In this document: piece after piece, positions 1-8,996 of the stretch | Position numbering within the stretch: position 1 is the first letter of the stretch | How the letters are laid out: each line of letters begins with the position of its first letter | Assembly: GCF_000959365.1 (NCBI RefSeq) | Contig: NZ_CP009555.1 | Span: 2,790,001-2,854,000, forward strand | Length of the DNA: 64,000 nucleotides | Source of the DNA: Burkholderia oklahomensis C6786 | GTDB lineage: Bacteria; Pseudomonadota; Gammaproteobacteria; Burkholderiales; Burkholderiaceae | Direction: 5' to 3' | Program-made: the position numbers and the translations under genes | Notes under the pieces: generated by a model | Seen by the model: only the letters and a program-made list of their open reading frames with translations | What the model was told of the DNA's origin: nothing | The model's database searches: none

Positions 1-64
1 TGCCGGTGTCGCGCAGCGCGACGAGCGTTTGCAGATGCCGGAATTCGAGCGGGGAGCGGATCAT
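1..64 (-). CDS. metR: metR, LysR-family regulator of methionine genes (5' fragment)
   Basis: Only the first 21 codons lie inside the window, reading away from metE on the minus strand. The start is the ATG whose complement ends at base 64. The visible N-terminus (MIRSPLEFRHLQTLVALRDT) matches the opening of MetR-type LysR regulators, which begin with a helix-turn-helix. Divergence from metE, with a MetR-type palindrome in the gap, is the classic metR-metE arrangement. MetR activates metE with homocysteine as coactivator in enterobacteria; the same role here is inferred. The rest of the gene lies outside the window. Confidence 0.75.
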   Translation of the reverse strand, partial: MIRSPLEFRHLQTLVALRDTG

Positions 65-91
65 CGCGGAAAACTCGGCCGATGGTGATAT

Positions 92-104
92 TGAAAAATA
101 TTCA
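92..104. promoter_or_regulatory. MetR box between metR and metE
   Basis: The 13-mer TGAAAAATATTCA is a perfect match to the MetR consensus TGAA-N5-TTCA. It sits 76 bp before the metE start and 28 bp before the metR start, placed to control both divergent genes. The shared intergenic region is only 116 bp, too short for a cobalamin riboswitch. Confidence 0.8.
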
Positions 105-180
105 TGTTGTTCGGCAAAAACTTTCGTTTGAGTAATGATAGGGCAAATCCGATACTGCCGGTCACTTCTGGAGGATCGAG

Positions 181-2475
181 ATGAGCACTGCACACATCCT
201 GGGTTTTCCGCGCATCGGCGCGCAACGCGAATTGAAGTTCGCCCTTGAGCGCTATTGGCGCGACGGCGCCTCGGCCGATGCCGAACGCGCGCTCGCCGAC
301 ACCGGCCGCGCGTTGCGCGCCGCGCACTGGCGGGCGCAGCGCGACGCCGGGCTCGATTGCGTGACGGTCGGCGACTTCGCCTGGTACGACCACGTGCTGA
401 CGACGCTCGCGCACGTCGGCGGCCTGCCGCCGCGGTTCGGCTTCGATGCGCGCGCGCTCGCGCTTGCCGACTATTTCGCGGCCGCGCGCGGCAACGCCGC
501 GCAGCCGGCGATGGAAATGACGAAGTGGTTCGATACGAATTACCACTACCTCGTGCCCGAGTATTCGCCGGCGACGACGTTCGGGCCGGGCGTCGAGTGG
601 CTCTTCGACGAAGTGCGGGAAGCGCGCGCGCTCGGCCACTCGGCGAAGGCCGCGCTCGTCGGCCCGCTCACGCTGCTGTGGCTCGGCAAGGCGCGCGACG
701 GGCTCGCCGATCGCCTCGATCTGCTGCCGCGCCTGCTGCCCGCGTACCGCGCGCTGCTCGCGCGGCTGAAGGAAGAGGGCGTCGACTGGGTGCAGATCGA
801 CGAGCCGATCTTCGCGCTCGATCTGCCCGCCGCGTGGCGAGACGCGGCGCAGCCGACCTACGAAGCGCTCGCGCCGGATGCGCCGAAGCTGCTCGTCGCG
901 ACGTATTTCGACGACGCGAGCGAGCACGCGGCGCGCTTGAAGGCGCTGCCCGTCGCGGGCCTGCACATCGATCTCGTGCGCGGCGACGCGCAGCTCGACG
1001 CGTTCGTCGCCGACTATCCGGCCGACAAGGTGCTGTCGTGCGGGATCGTCGACGGCCGCAACGTGTGGCGCAACGACCTCGATCGCTCGCTCGCGCGGCT
1101 CGCGCCGGTGCGCGACGTGCTCGGCGAGCGGCTGTGGGTCGCGACGAGCTGCTCGCTGCTGCACGCGCCCGTCGATCTCGCGCACGAGCCGAAGCTCGAC
1201 GACGAGCTGAAGACGTGGCTCGCGTTCGCGGTGCAGAAGACCCGCGAGGTCGCGGCGCTGCGCGACGCGCTCGTGAAGGGGCGCGCGGCGGTCGCGGCGG
1301 AATTCGACGAAGCGGCGGCGGCCGCCGCCGCGCGGCGCACGTCGGCGCGCATCCACAACCCGCTCGTGAAGCGCCGCGTCGCGGCGTTGACCGACGCCGA
1401 CGCGCGCCGCGCGAGCGCGTATCCGGCGCGCGCGGCCGCGCAGCGAGCGCGTTTCGATCTGCCGCCGTTGCCGACGACGACGATCGGCTCGTTCCCGCAG
1501 ACGCAGGAGATCCGCCGTGCGCGCGCGGCGTTCAAGCAGGGCGTGCTCGATCATCTCGGCTATCTGGAAGCGATGCGCGAGCAGGTGCGCATCGCGATCG
1601 ACAAGCAGCTCGCGTACGGACTCGACGTGCTCGTGCACGGCGAGGCGGAGCGCAACGACATGGTCGAATACTTCGGCGAGCTGCTGTGGGGCTTCGCGAT
1701 CACGAGCAACGGCTGGGTGCAGAGCTACGGCTCGCGCTGCGTGAAGCCGCCGCTCGTCTATGGCGACGTCTATCTGCCGGAGCCGATGACGGTCGGCTGG
1801 GCGACCTATGCGCAGAACCTGACGACGAAGCCGGTGAAGGGAATGCTGACGGGGCCCGTGACGATGCTGCAATGGTCGTTCGTGCGCGACGACCAGCCGC
1901 GCGCGACGACCGCGCTGCAGATCGCGCTCGCGCTGCGGCAGGAGACGCTCGATCTCGAAAAGGCGGGCATCGGGATGATCCAGATCGACGAGCCGGCGCT
2001 GCGCGAAGGACTGCCGCTGAAGGTGCGCGAGCGCGCCGCGTATCTCGACTGGGCGGTGCGCGCGTTCAAGGTCGCATCGGCGGGCGTCGCCGACGCGACG
2101 CAGATCCACACGCACATGTGCTATTCGGAGTTCGGCGACATCCTGCCGTCGATCGCCGCGCTCGACGCCGACGTGATCTCGATCGAGACGACTCGCTCGA
2201 ACATGGAGCTGCTCGACGCGTTCGAGACGTTCGAGTATCCGAACGAGATCGGGCCGGGCGTCTACGACATCCATTCGCCGCGCGTGCCCGGCGCGGACGA
2301 GATCGAGCGGCTCATCCTGCTCGCGCTCGAGCGGATTCCGGCGGAGCGCTTGTGGGTGAATCCGGACTGCGGATTGAAGACGCGCGAATGGCAGCAGGTC
2401 GACGCGGCGCTCGCCGCGATGGTCGACGCGGCGAAGCGCGTGCGCGAGACGGTCGCGCAAACGGCGCTCGTGTGA
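181..2475 (+). CDS. metE: MetE, cobalamin-independent methionine synthase
   Basis: This 764-residue protein transfers the methyl group of 5-methyltetrahydropteroyltri-L-glutamate to homocysteine, the last step of methionine synthesis, in the cytoplasm. It shows the family's two-barrel layout: an N-terminal folate-binding domain opening with [18 protein letters not shown], and a C-terminal catalytic barrel opening with [10 protein letters not shown] near residue 438. Zinc ligands are visible in HTHMCYSEF near residue 640 (His and Cys) and in the final NPDCGLKTR (Cys). Length matches E. coli MetE (753). The start follows a good ribosome site (GGAGG, about 7 nt upstream). The divergent metR and the MetR box indicate homocysteine-dependent control. 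Confidence 0.97.
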   Translation: MSTAHILGFPRIGAQRELKFALERYWRDGASADAERALADTGRALRAAHWRAQRDAGLDCVTVGDFAWYDHVLTTLAHVGGLPPRFGFDARALALADYFAAARGNAAQPAMEMTKWFDTNYHYLVPEYSPATTFGPGVEWLFDEVREARALGHSAKAALVGPLTLLWLGKARDGLADRLDLLPRLLPAYRALLARLKEEGVDWVQIDEPIFALDLPAAWRDAAQPTYEALAPDAPKLLVATYFDDASEHAARLKALPVAGLHIDLVRGDAQLDAFVADYPADKVLSCGIVDGRNVWRNDLDRSLARLAPVRDVLGERLWVATSCSLLHAPVDLAHEPKLDDELKTWLAFAVQKTREVAALRDALVKGRAAVAAEFDEAAAAAAARRTSARIHNPLVKRRVAALTDADARRASAYPARAAAQRARFDLPPLPTTTIGSFPQTQEIRRARAAFKQGVLDHLGYLEAMREQVRIAIDKQLAYGLDVLVHGEAERNDMVEYFGELLWGFAITSNGWVQSYGSRCVKPPLVYGDVYLPEPMTVGWATYAQNLTTKPVKGMLTGPVTMLQWSFVRDDQPRATTALQIALALRQETLDLEKAGIGMIQIDEPALREGLPLKVRERAAYLDWAVRAFKVASAGVADATQIHTHMCYSEFGDILPSIAALDADVISIETTRSNMELLDAFETFEYPNEIGPGVYDIHSPRVPGADEIERLILLALERIPAERLWVNPDCGLKTREWQQVDAALAAMVDAAKRVRETVAQTALV

Positions 2476-2599
2476 TTCGACGCGGCAGCGCGCAGCGACG
2501 GGCGCGCCGCGCGTGCGTGTGTGCGCCGCGCGTCGAGCGTTCGATCCGCGCGGATGCCACGCGATTCGTACCGACACGAATCGATTCGCTGGTTCGATG

Positions 2600-2638
2600 A
2601 AAAAGCCGGCATCGCATGACGCGATACCGGCCTTTTCA
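2600..2638. terminator. Bidirectional terminator between metE and pepN
   Basis: An inverted repeat with arms around AAAAGCCGGCATCGC and GCGATACCGGCCTTTT lies between two convergent genes. It has an A-run on the left and a T-run on the right, so it can terminate both metE and pepN transcripts. Confidence 0.8.
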
Positions 2639-2673
2639 TTTTCATCTGCCGCTGCAGAAAATGCGAAGCGCCG

Positions 2674-5376
2674 TCAGGCGAGCGCCTTCTCGACGATCTC
2701 CCGCACGTCGCGCGACTGCGCGTTCGCGGCGACGCGCTCGAGCGCGCCGCGCATCTGGTCGCGCAGCGCCGGCGTGAAGCGCCGCCACATCTCGAGCGCG
2801 CGCGCGAGCCGCGCGGCGACCTGCGGGTTGAGCGCGTCGAGCGCGAGCACCTGGTCGGCCCAGAACGCGTAGCCCGAGCCGTCGGCCGCATGGAACTGCG
2901 CGGGGTTCGCCGAGCAGAAGCCGAAGATCAGCGAGCGCGCGCGGTTCGGATTCTTCAGATTGAACGCCGGATGCGCGAGGAGCTTGCGCACGACGTCGAG
3001 CGTCGGATGCTCGGGCGTCCCGCGCCGCGTCGCCTGCATCGAGAACCACTTGTCGATCACGAGCGCTTCCTTCTCGAAGCGGCGATAGAAGTCGTCGAGC
3101 GCGCGATCTGCCGACTGCGCGGCGGCGGCCGAGCCCGCGGCCGACGACAGCAGCGCGACGAGCGCGGACGCGCGGTCGGTCATGTTGTTCGCGGCATCGT
3201 ATTGCGCGTTCGCGAGACGGATCGCATCGGCCGGCTCGTCGAGTTCGGCGAGGTACGCGAGCGCGAGGTTCTTCAGCGCGCGGTGGCCCGCGTCGTCGGG
3301 CGTCGGCGCATACGTGCCCGGCGTCTGGTGGCGCTCGTGGACCGCGAGCCAGTCGCCGCGCAGCGCCGTGGCGAGCCGGCGGCGCACGAACTGGCGCGCG
3401 CGGTGGACGGCGGCCGGATCGGCTTCGGTCATCTGATCGGCGAGGTAGGCCTCCGACGGCAGCGTGAGCGCGAGCTCGCGGAACGCGGGCGACAGCGTGT
3501 CGTCGGTCAGCACGCGCCTGAACGCGGCGACGAACGCATCGTCGAGCGCAAGCGGCTGTTGCGCGGCCGCGCGCGCGGCGAGCGTCAGCAGCGCGCGCGT
3601 CGCGAGGCGCTGGCCGGCTTCCCAGCGGTTGAACGGATCGCTGTCGTGCGCGAGCAGGAACGCCAGTTCTTCGTCGCGGTAGTCGTACTCGACGATCACG
3701 GGCGCCGAAAAGTTGCGCAGCAGCGACGGCAGCGGCGCCTCGTCGACGTCGACGAACGTGAACGTCGTCTCGGTGTCGGTCAGCTCGAGCACGCGCGTCG
3801 TGCCGGACGCGGCCGCCTCGCCTTCGACGCGCAGCGGCAGGTCGCGGCCGTCGGCGCCGATCAGGCCGATCGCGAACGGGATCAGCAGCGGCCCGTCCTG
3901 CGTCTCGCGCGCCGCGGGCGCGGCGTCGCCGTAGCTTTGCCGCAGCGTCACCGAGTAGCGCTTCGCGGCGGCGTCGTACGCAGTCCGGACCGTCACGCGC
4001 GGCGTGCCCGCCTGGCTGTACCAGCGCTCGAACTGCGCGAGGTCGCGGCCGTTCGCGTCGGCCATCGCGTGACGGAAGTCGTCGCACGTGACCGCCTGCC
4101 CGTCGTGACGCCGGAAGTACAGATCCATCCCCTTGCGGAAGCCGTCGCGGCCGAACAGCGTCTGGTACATCCGCACGACTTCCGCGCCCTTCTCGTAGAC
4201 GGTCATCGTGTAGAAGTTGTTGATCTCGACGTAGCTCTCGGGCCGCACCGGGTGCGCCATCGGGCCCGCGTCCTCGGCGAACTGGAGCTGGCGCAGCACG
4301 CGCACGTCCTCGATCCGCTTGACCGCGCGCGCGGCCGCGTTCTCGCCGTCGCCCGCCGACATGTCGGCCGAGAATTCCTGGTCGCGGAACACGGTCAGGC
4401 CTTCCTTCAGGCTCAGCTGGAACCAGTCGCGGCAGGTCACGCGGTTGCCGGTCCAGTTGTGGAAATACTCGTGGCCGACGACCGATTCGATGTTCGCGAA
4501 GTCGACGTCGGTCGCCGTCTCCGGATTCGCGAGCACGTACTTCGTGTTGAAGATGTTGAGCCCCTTGTTTTCCATCGCGCCCATGTTGAAGTCGCCGACG
4601 GCGACGATCATGAAGCGGTCGAGATCGAGCTCGAGGCCGAAGCGCTTCTCGTCCCAGCGGATCGAGTGGATCAGCGAATCCATCGCGTGGCGGGTCTTGT
4701 CGAGATCCTGCGGCTCGACCCATACCTGCAGCAGCTTTTCCTTGCCGCTGCCCGACGTGATCTTTTCCTCGAGCCTGACGAGCTTGCCCGCGACGAGCGC
4801 GAACAGGTAGCTCGGCTTCTTGAACGGGTCTTCCCACTTCGCGAAGTGGCGGCCGCCCGGCAGCTCGCCGGCATCGACGAGGTTGCCGTTCGACAGCAGC
4901 ACCGGGTACGCGGCCCTGTCCGCGCGCAGCGTGACCGTGTACGACGCCATCACGTCGGGGCGGTCGACGAAGTAGGTGATGCGCCGGAAGCCTTCCGCCT
5001 CGCACTGCGTGAAGAAGTTGCCGCTCGACACGTAGAGGCCGGACAGCGTCGTGTTCGATTCGGGCGCGCACGCGTTCTCGATCGTCAGCTCGAACGCGTC
5101 GGGCACGTTCTCGACGGTCAGGCCGTGCTCGTGCGCGCGCACGGCGTCGTACGGCTTGCCGTCGACGCGCGCGCCGACGAACTCGAGCGCTTCGCCCATC
5201 AGCTCGAAGTGCGGCGCGGGCGCGGCGTCCGGGTTGCGGCGCACGCGCATCGTGTTCTTGACGATCGTGCGCGCGGGCTCGAGATCGAATTCGAGCGCGA
5301 CGGCGTCGATCAGGAACGCAGGCGGCGTGTAGTCGCTGCGGCGGATGACGGCGGAAGGGGCGGCGGTATCGGGCAT
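2674..5376 (-). CDS. pepN: PepN, aminopeptidase N (M1 metallopeptidase)
   Basis: This 900-residue cytoplasmic zinc aminopeptidase removes N-terminal amino acids from peptides. The substrate-recognition motif GAMEN is at residues 266-270. The zinc site HEYFH is at 302-306, with the third ligand Glu at 325, giving the complete HEXXH-X18-E signature. Length is close to E. coli PepN (870), and the C-terminal Ig-like and helical domains appear intact. The frame stays open upstream, but MPDTAAPSAV is chosen because the family N-terminus aligns there and the upstream residues are Arg/Pro-rich and unconserved. No strong ribosome site is visible. It diverges from a lipoprotein gene 218 bp away and converges on metE. 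Confidence 0.95.
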   Translation of the reverse strand: MPDTAAPSAVIRRSDYTPPAFLIDAVALEFDLEPARTIVKNTMRVRRNPDAAPAPHFELMGEALEFVGARVDGKPYDAVRAHEHGLTVENVPDAFELTIENACAPESNTTLSGLYVSSGNFFTQCEAEGFRRITYFVDRPDVMASYTVTLRADRAAYPVLLSNGNLVDAGELPGGRHFAKWEDPFKKPSYLFALVAGKLVRLEEKITSGSGKEKLLQVWVEPQDLDKTRHAMDSLIHSIRWDEKRFGLELDLDRFMIVAVGDFNMGAMENKGLNIFNTKYVLANPETATDVDFANIESVVGHEYFHNWTGNRVTCRDWFQLSLKEGLTVFRDQEFSADMSAGDGENAAARAVKRIEDVRVLRQLQFAEDAGPMAHPVRPESYVEINNFYTMTVYEKGAEVVRMYQTLFGRDGFRKGMDLYFRRHDGQAVTCDDFRHAMADANGRDLAQFERWYSQAGTPRVTVRTAYDAAAKRYSVTLRQSYGDAAPAARETQDGPLLIPFAIGLIGADGRDLPLRVEGEAAASGTTRVLELTDTETTFTFVDVDEAPLPSLLRNFSAPVIVEYDYRDEELAFLLAHDSDPFNRWEAGQRLATRALLTLAARAAAQQPLALDDAFVAAFRRVLTDDTLSPAFRELALTLPSEAYLADQMTEADPAAVHRARQFVRRRLATALRGDWLAVHERHQTPGTYAPTPDDAGHRALKNLALAYLAELDEPADAIRLANAQYDAANNMTDRASALVALLSSAAGSAAAAQSADRALDDFYRRFEKEALVIDKWFSMQATRRGTPEHPTLDVVRKLLAHPAFNLKNPNRARSLIFGFCSANPAQFHAADGSGYAFWADQVLALDALNPQVAARLARALEMWRRFTPALRDQMRGALERVAANAQSRDVREIVEKALA

Positions 5377-5594
5377 GTCGATCGTGGGCGTAAGAAAGAG
5401 TGAGGTCGCGCCGACCAGGCGGCACGGCGGCAAGAGCCCATTGTACAAAGCCTTTGCGCGCGGCGCGCGGGACGAACTTTTCGGCGGCGCGAACGGTCTT
5501 TGTATTATCGGCGCGGCGCTCGCGCGACGGCGTATGATCCGGTCATCGCGGCGTCCGGCCAGCCCGCGCGGTGCCATCGACCAAGAGGACGAAC

Positions 5595-6299
5595 ATGAAA
5601 CGCAATCCCATCATCCGCGGCGCGGCGCTCGTCGCGGGTGCCCTGATCGTGCTGTTGTCCGGCTGCACGTCCTACGTCGCGACGCAGGTCACGGCGTTCT
5701 CGAACTGGAGCGGCAGCGACGCGACGCGCAGCTACGCCTTCGTCCGGACCGCCGAGCAGCAGAACAGCCTCGAGCAGTCGACCTACGAGCAGATCGTCGG
5801 CAACGAGTTGTCGACCTACGCGTTCACCCGCGTGCCGACGAAGGACGCGCGCTACCTCGTCGGCCTCGCGTACGGCATCAAGAGCGACTGGGTGTCGGTG
5901 CCGCAGCCCGTCTACTACGACCCGTGGTTCGGCCCCGGCCCGTACTGGCGCGGCGGCCCCTGGGGGCCGTTCGGTCCGTGGGGACCGTTTCCGGCGGGCT
6001 ACGTGAACCAGAGCTACCAGATCTTCCAGCGCTCGCTCGAGATCCGGATCACCGAGCGTGCGACGGGCAAGGAGGTCTATAACGTCGCGGCGCGCAACGC
6101 GGGCGAGGGCTCGTCGCTGCTGCAGGCGATGCCGTATCTCGCCCGCGCGGCGCTCGCCGACTTCCCGCTCGGCAACGGCACCGTGCGCACGGTGAGGCTG
6201 CCCGTCGACAAGAACGGCGCGCCCGCGCCGATGCCTTCGAACGAGCGCGCGGTGCCGGCCGCGCCCGCATCCGGCACTGCCGTCGCGCCGGCGCATTGA
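5595..6299 (+). CDS. DUF4136-family lipoprotein
   Basis: This 234-residue protein has a lipoprotein signal: a short basic N-terminus, a hydrophobic stretch and a lipobox LLSGC with the acylated cysteine at residue 24. The following residue is Thr, so outer-membrane sorting is expected. The rest resembles DUF4136 proteins, small envelope lipoproteins of unknown function. A Trp/Pro/Gly-rich loop (residues about 115-138, with WGPFGPWGPF) interrupts the domain, and the tail is Pro/Ala-rich. The start is set by AAGAGGA just upstream. No function is assigned; it stands alone between pepN and the manganese exporter. Confidence 0.8.
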   Translation: MKRNPIIRGAALVAGALIVLLSGCTSYVATQVTAFSNWSGSDATRSYAFVRTAEQQNSLEQSTYEQIVGNELSTYAFTRVPTKDARYLVGLAYGIKSDWVSVPQPVYYDPWFGPGPYWRGGPWGPFGPWGPFPAGYVNQSYQIFQRSLEIRITERATGKEVYNVAARNAGEGSSLLQAMPYLARAALADFPLGNGTVRTVRLPVDKNGAPAPMPSNERAVPAAPASGTAVAPAH

Positions 6300-6427
6300 A
6301 CTGGCGAAACGCAATCGGGCGGGGCCGACGGCCGCTTGCCGGTTGCCGGCTCGTCCGCTGCGATCGGCGGCGCCGGGCGCGCGGCGCGAGCGAACGCCGC
6401 GTGTAGCGGCCGGCCGCCTTCTTGTCG

Positions 6428-7000
6428 TCACGCGCCGCCGTGGACGAACGCGAGCGCGCCGAGCACGATGAACAGCACGGCCGCGATGGCGTGGACGAGC
6501 TTCGTCGGCAGCCGGTGCGCGAAACGGTCGCCGAGCAGGATCGCCGGCACGTTCGCGAGCATCATCCCGAACGTCGTGCCGGCGACGACGCCGATGTAAT
6601 CGTGGAAGCGCGCGGCGAGCGCGACGGTCGCGATCTGCGTCTTGTCGCCCATTTCCGCGAGGAAGAATGCGACGAACGTCGCGCCGAACACGCCGAGCCG
6701 CGAGCGGTTCGCATTCGCCTCGTCGGCGTCGAGCTTGTCCGGCACGAGAATCCACAAGCCCATCCCGATGAACGAGATCGCGAGCGCCCAGCGCATCACC
6801 GACGGCGTCAGATACACGCCGAGCCATTCGCCGAGCGCGCCGGCGAAGCCGTGGTTGATCAGGGTCGCGGCGAAGACGCCGACGATGATCGGCAACGGCT
6901 TGCGATAGCGTGCGGCGAGGACGAGAGAGAGCAGCTGGGTCTTGTCGCCGATTTCGGCGAGGGCGACAGCGCCTGTCGAGATCAGGAAGGCTTGAGTCAC
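6428..7000 (-). CDS. UPF0016/GDT1-family manganese exporter
   Basis: This 190-residue inner-membrane protein has about six hydrophobic segments and two copies of the family motif E-x-G-D-K-T: AEIGDKT at residues 15-21 and AEMGDKT at 115-121. These acidic motifs carry the metal in UPF0016/TMEM165 transporters such as Vibrio MneA. A GTG start (VTQAFLIS) is chosen because it begins the first conserved helix, lies about 9 nt after AGGGA, and gives the usual family length. The upstream in-frame stretch is the riboswitch, not protein. Regulation by manganese is strongly suggested by that RNA. Mn export is known for the family and inferred here. Confidence 0.9.
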   Translation of the reverse strand: MTQAFLISTGAVALAEIGDKTQLLSLVLAARYRKPLPIIVGVFAATLINHGFAGALGEWLGVYLTPSVMRWALAISFIGMGLWILVPDKLDADEANANRSRLGVFGATFVAFFLAEMGDKTQIATVALAARFHDYIGVVAGTTFGMMLANVPAILLGDRFAHRLPTKLVHAIAAVLFIVLGALAFVHGGA

Positions 7001-7079
7001 GGAACGAATATCCCTGGGCCTGGTTGAACGCGAGCGACGATTCGCCGCGCGCCGGGCCCATCTGCGGCGTGCGGTGAAC

Positions 7080-7205
7080 CATCGGTCTCGCCAGGCCTTG
7101 CGGGCTGCGTCCGCCATGGCCGCGACGGCCAAGTCTGTTGACGGACGCCTCCGTCGCGAGCGCGCCGGGCGGCGTCGGCTCGAGCGGAGCGGCTACTCCC
7201 CAATG
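7080..7205 (-). ncRNA. yybP-ykoY manganese riboswitch
   Basis: On the minus strand, the leader of the UPF0016 gene carries the two conserved blocks of the yybP-ykoY aptamer. The 5' block GGGGAGTAGCC is at 7191-7201, and the 3' block (AAGGCC then GCGAGACC) is at about 7084-7100. Between them are a GC-rich stem and the stretch GTCAACAGACT. This family binds Mn2+ and normally turns on Mn exporters, which fits the gene behind it exactly. The remaining 80 nt before the GTG start would hold the expression platform. Confidence 0.85.
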
Positions 7206-7660
7206 AGGAGCGGATTCTAGCACGCCTTTTTTGCATGAAGGGAAGGATTGTTGCGGTTCGTCGGCTCGGGCGGGGCAACGCGTGCATTCGATGCGGCGGG
7301 GGATGTCGCAGGCGCTCGCGTGGGTCGACGGACGCGGGCGGCATGGGCGAAAGCGGGGCAAGCGCGGGCGACGCGTCGGGGGAAGACAAGCAGGGAAGCG
7401 CCGGTCGCGTCCGGTTCGAATTCGAGGGCATGGATGGGTGCGGACGGCAGGCGGTCCGGCGAGGCCGCGAGCTGGAGCCGCGTTCGTCGGCGTTTCGATG
7501 CTTGCCGACGTGTGTCGGCGCGCGTCGGTCTCTGCGCAGTCGCGGCTGCTGCACTGCAGCGTCGCGCGGGATCGTCATTCGACCGTCGATCGATGCGCGC
7601 CGACGCAGCCGGACCGCCGGCGCGTGTTCTCGCCGAACGGCCCGTCGTCTACCCGCGCAT
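7206..7660. other. Intergenic region without recognised gene (455 bp)
   Basis: This stretch lies between the guaD stop and the riboswitch. Open frames here have no ribosome site, no recognisable domain and Arg/Pro/Ser-rich compositions typical of chance frames in GC-rich DNA. It must hold the promoter of the riboswitch-controlled gene at its low-coordinate-distal end and the 3' end of the purine operon transcript. I see no convincing hairpin terminator. Confidence 0.6.
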
Positions 7661-8971
7661 TCAGCTCGCGTCCGCGCGGTCGCGCCGATGCGCGCAGCGG
7701 CCCGCCGCGTACGTGCGATAGACGGCGCGGTCGTCGCCGAGCAATGCGAGCGCGAACAGCAGTTCTTCGAGCGATTCCGCGCGCGCCGTGCGGCGCGCGA
7801 GAAGCGGCGTCGCGGCCGGATCGAGCACGACGAAGTCGGCTTCCGTGCGCGGCGCGAGCGTGCCGATCGTGTCCGCGAGATCGAGTGCGTGCGCGGCGCC
7901 CGCCGTCGCGAGCCAGAACATCCGCGTCGCGCTCAGATGATGGCCCGTCATTCGCGCGATCTTGTGTGCCTCGTTCATCGTTTGCAGCATCGAGAACGAC
8001 GTGCCGCCGCCGACGTCGGTCGCGAGCGTGACGGCCATGCGCTGCGCGTTCGCGCGGTCGAAATCGAACAGGCCGCTGCCGAGAAACAGGTTCGACGTCG
8101 GGCAGTGCGCGGCGATCGCGCCCGTTTCCGCGAAGCGCCGGCGATCGGCGTCGTCGAGATGGATGCAGTGGCCGTACACCGCGCGGCGGCGCAGCAGGCC
8201 GTAGTGATCGTAGACGTCGAGATAGCTGCGGCGCTCGGGGAACAGCTCGGCCGCCCAGCGGATCTCGTCGAGATTTTCCGCGACGTGGCTCTGGATGAAA
8301 ACGTCCGGATGGCGCTTCGAGAGCGCGCCGCAAGCTTCGAGCTGCTCGTGCGTCGACGTCGGCGCGAAGCGCGGCGTCAGCGCATACAGCTGCCGGCCGC
8401 GGCCGTGCCAGCGGCCGATCAGCTCGGCGCTGTCGTCGTAGCCCGACTGCGCGGAATCGCGCAGGAATTCGGGGCAGTTGCGGTCCATCAGCACCTTGCC
8501 CGCCACCATCCGCAGGCCGCGCGCGTCGCTCGCCTCGAAGAACGCGTCGGCCGACTGCTTGTGCACCGTGCAGTAGACGAGCGCCGTCGTCGTGCCGCAC
8601 GCAAGCAGCGTATCGAGGAAGAACTCGGAGACGTCGCGCGCATGCGCGGGATCGGCGAAGCGCCGCTCGGTCGGGAACGTGTAGCGGTCGAGCCACGGCA
8701 GGAGGCCAGGCGCGGGCGACGCGATCATTTCGGTCTGCGGATAATGGACGTGCGTGTCGATGAAGCCGGGGACGATCAGCTTGTCGCGCATGTCGACGAG
8801 CGTCGCGCCGGGCGCGAGACGCGGCGCGAGCGCCGCGTGCGCGCCGGCCGCGACGACGCGTCCGGCGTCGACGATCAGGAGGCCGTCTTCGTCGTATGCG
8901 GCCGCGTCGGCCGACTGAGCGGGATCGCCGTTGAACGTCAGCAGGCGCGCGCGGAAAGCGGTTTGAGTCAT
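7661..8971 (-). CDS. guaD: GuaD, guanine deaminase
   Basis: This 436-residue amidohydrolase converts guanine to xanthine and ammonia. The metal-binding HxH is in FIDTHVHYP (His74, His76). Further metal and catalytic elements follow: FIQSHVAEN, YGHCIHL and ATDVGGGTSFSM, the last containing the family's conserved Asp. Length matches GuaD enzymes (about 440). The start MTQTAFRA is chosen over an upstream in-frame codon because the conserved N-terminal beta-sandwich begins there. It is the last gene of the xdhC-adenine deaminase-permease-guaD operon, 25 bp after the permease. Its product xanthine would be the substrate for xanthine dehydrogenase, whose structural genes are not beside it. Confidence 0.93.
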   Translation of the reverse strand: MTQTAFRARLLTFNGDPAQSADAAAYDEDGLLIVDAGRVVAAGAHAALAPRLAPGATLVDMRDKLIVPGFIDTHVHYPQTEMIASPAPGLLPWLDRYTFPTERRFADPAHARDVSEFFLDTLLACGTTTALVYCTVHKQSADAFFEASDARGLRMVAGKVLMDRNCPEFLRDSAQSGYDDSAELIGRWHGRGRQLYALTPRFAPTSTHEQLEACGALSKRHPDVFIQSHVAENLDEIRWAAELFPERRSYLDVYDHYGLLRRRAVYGHCIHLDDADRRRFAETGAIAAHCPTSNLFLGSGLFDFDRANAQRMAVTLATDVGGGTSFSMLQTMNEAHKIARMTGHHLSATRMFWLATAGAAHALDLADTIGTLAPRTEADFVVLDPAATPLLARRTARAESLEELLFALALLGDDRAVYRTYAAGRCAHRRDRADAS

Positions 8972-8996
8972 CGTAGGGAATCCGTATCGATTGAAA

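Noticed and set aside
104..180. Cobalamin riboswitch upstream of metE
   Set aside because: The leader is only about 76 bp after the MetR box and lacks the B12-box consensus; control by MetR explains the gene.
61..2577. A very long open frame antisense to metE, and similar long antisense frames opposite pepN (2890-5403), fdsA (23294-26353) and gyrA (34020-36992)
   Set aside because: They are Arg-rich, have no domains or ribosome sites, and arise from the GC3 bias of the real genes opposite.
6997..7578. A 193-codon frame in the riboswitch and gap region
   Set aside because: Its sequence overlaps the conserved RNA, is Arg/Pro/Ser-rich and has no ribosome site.
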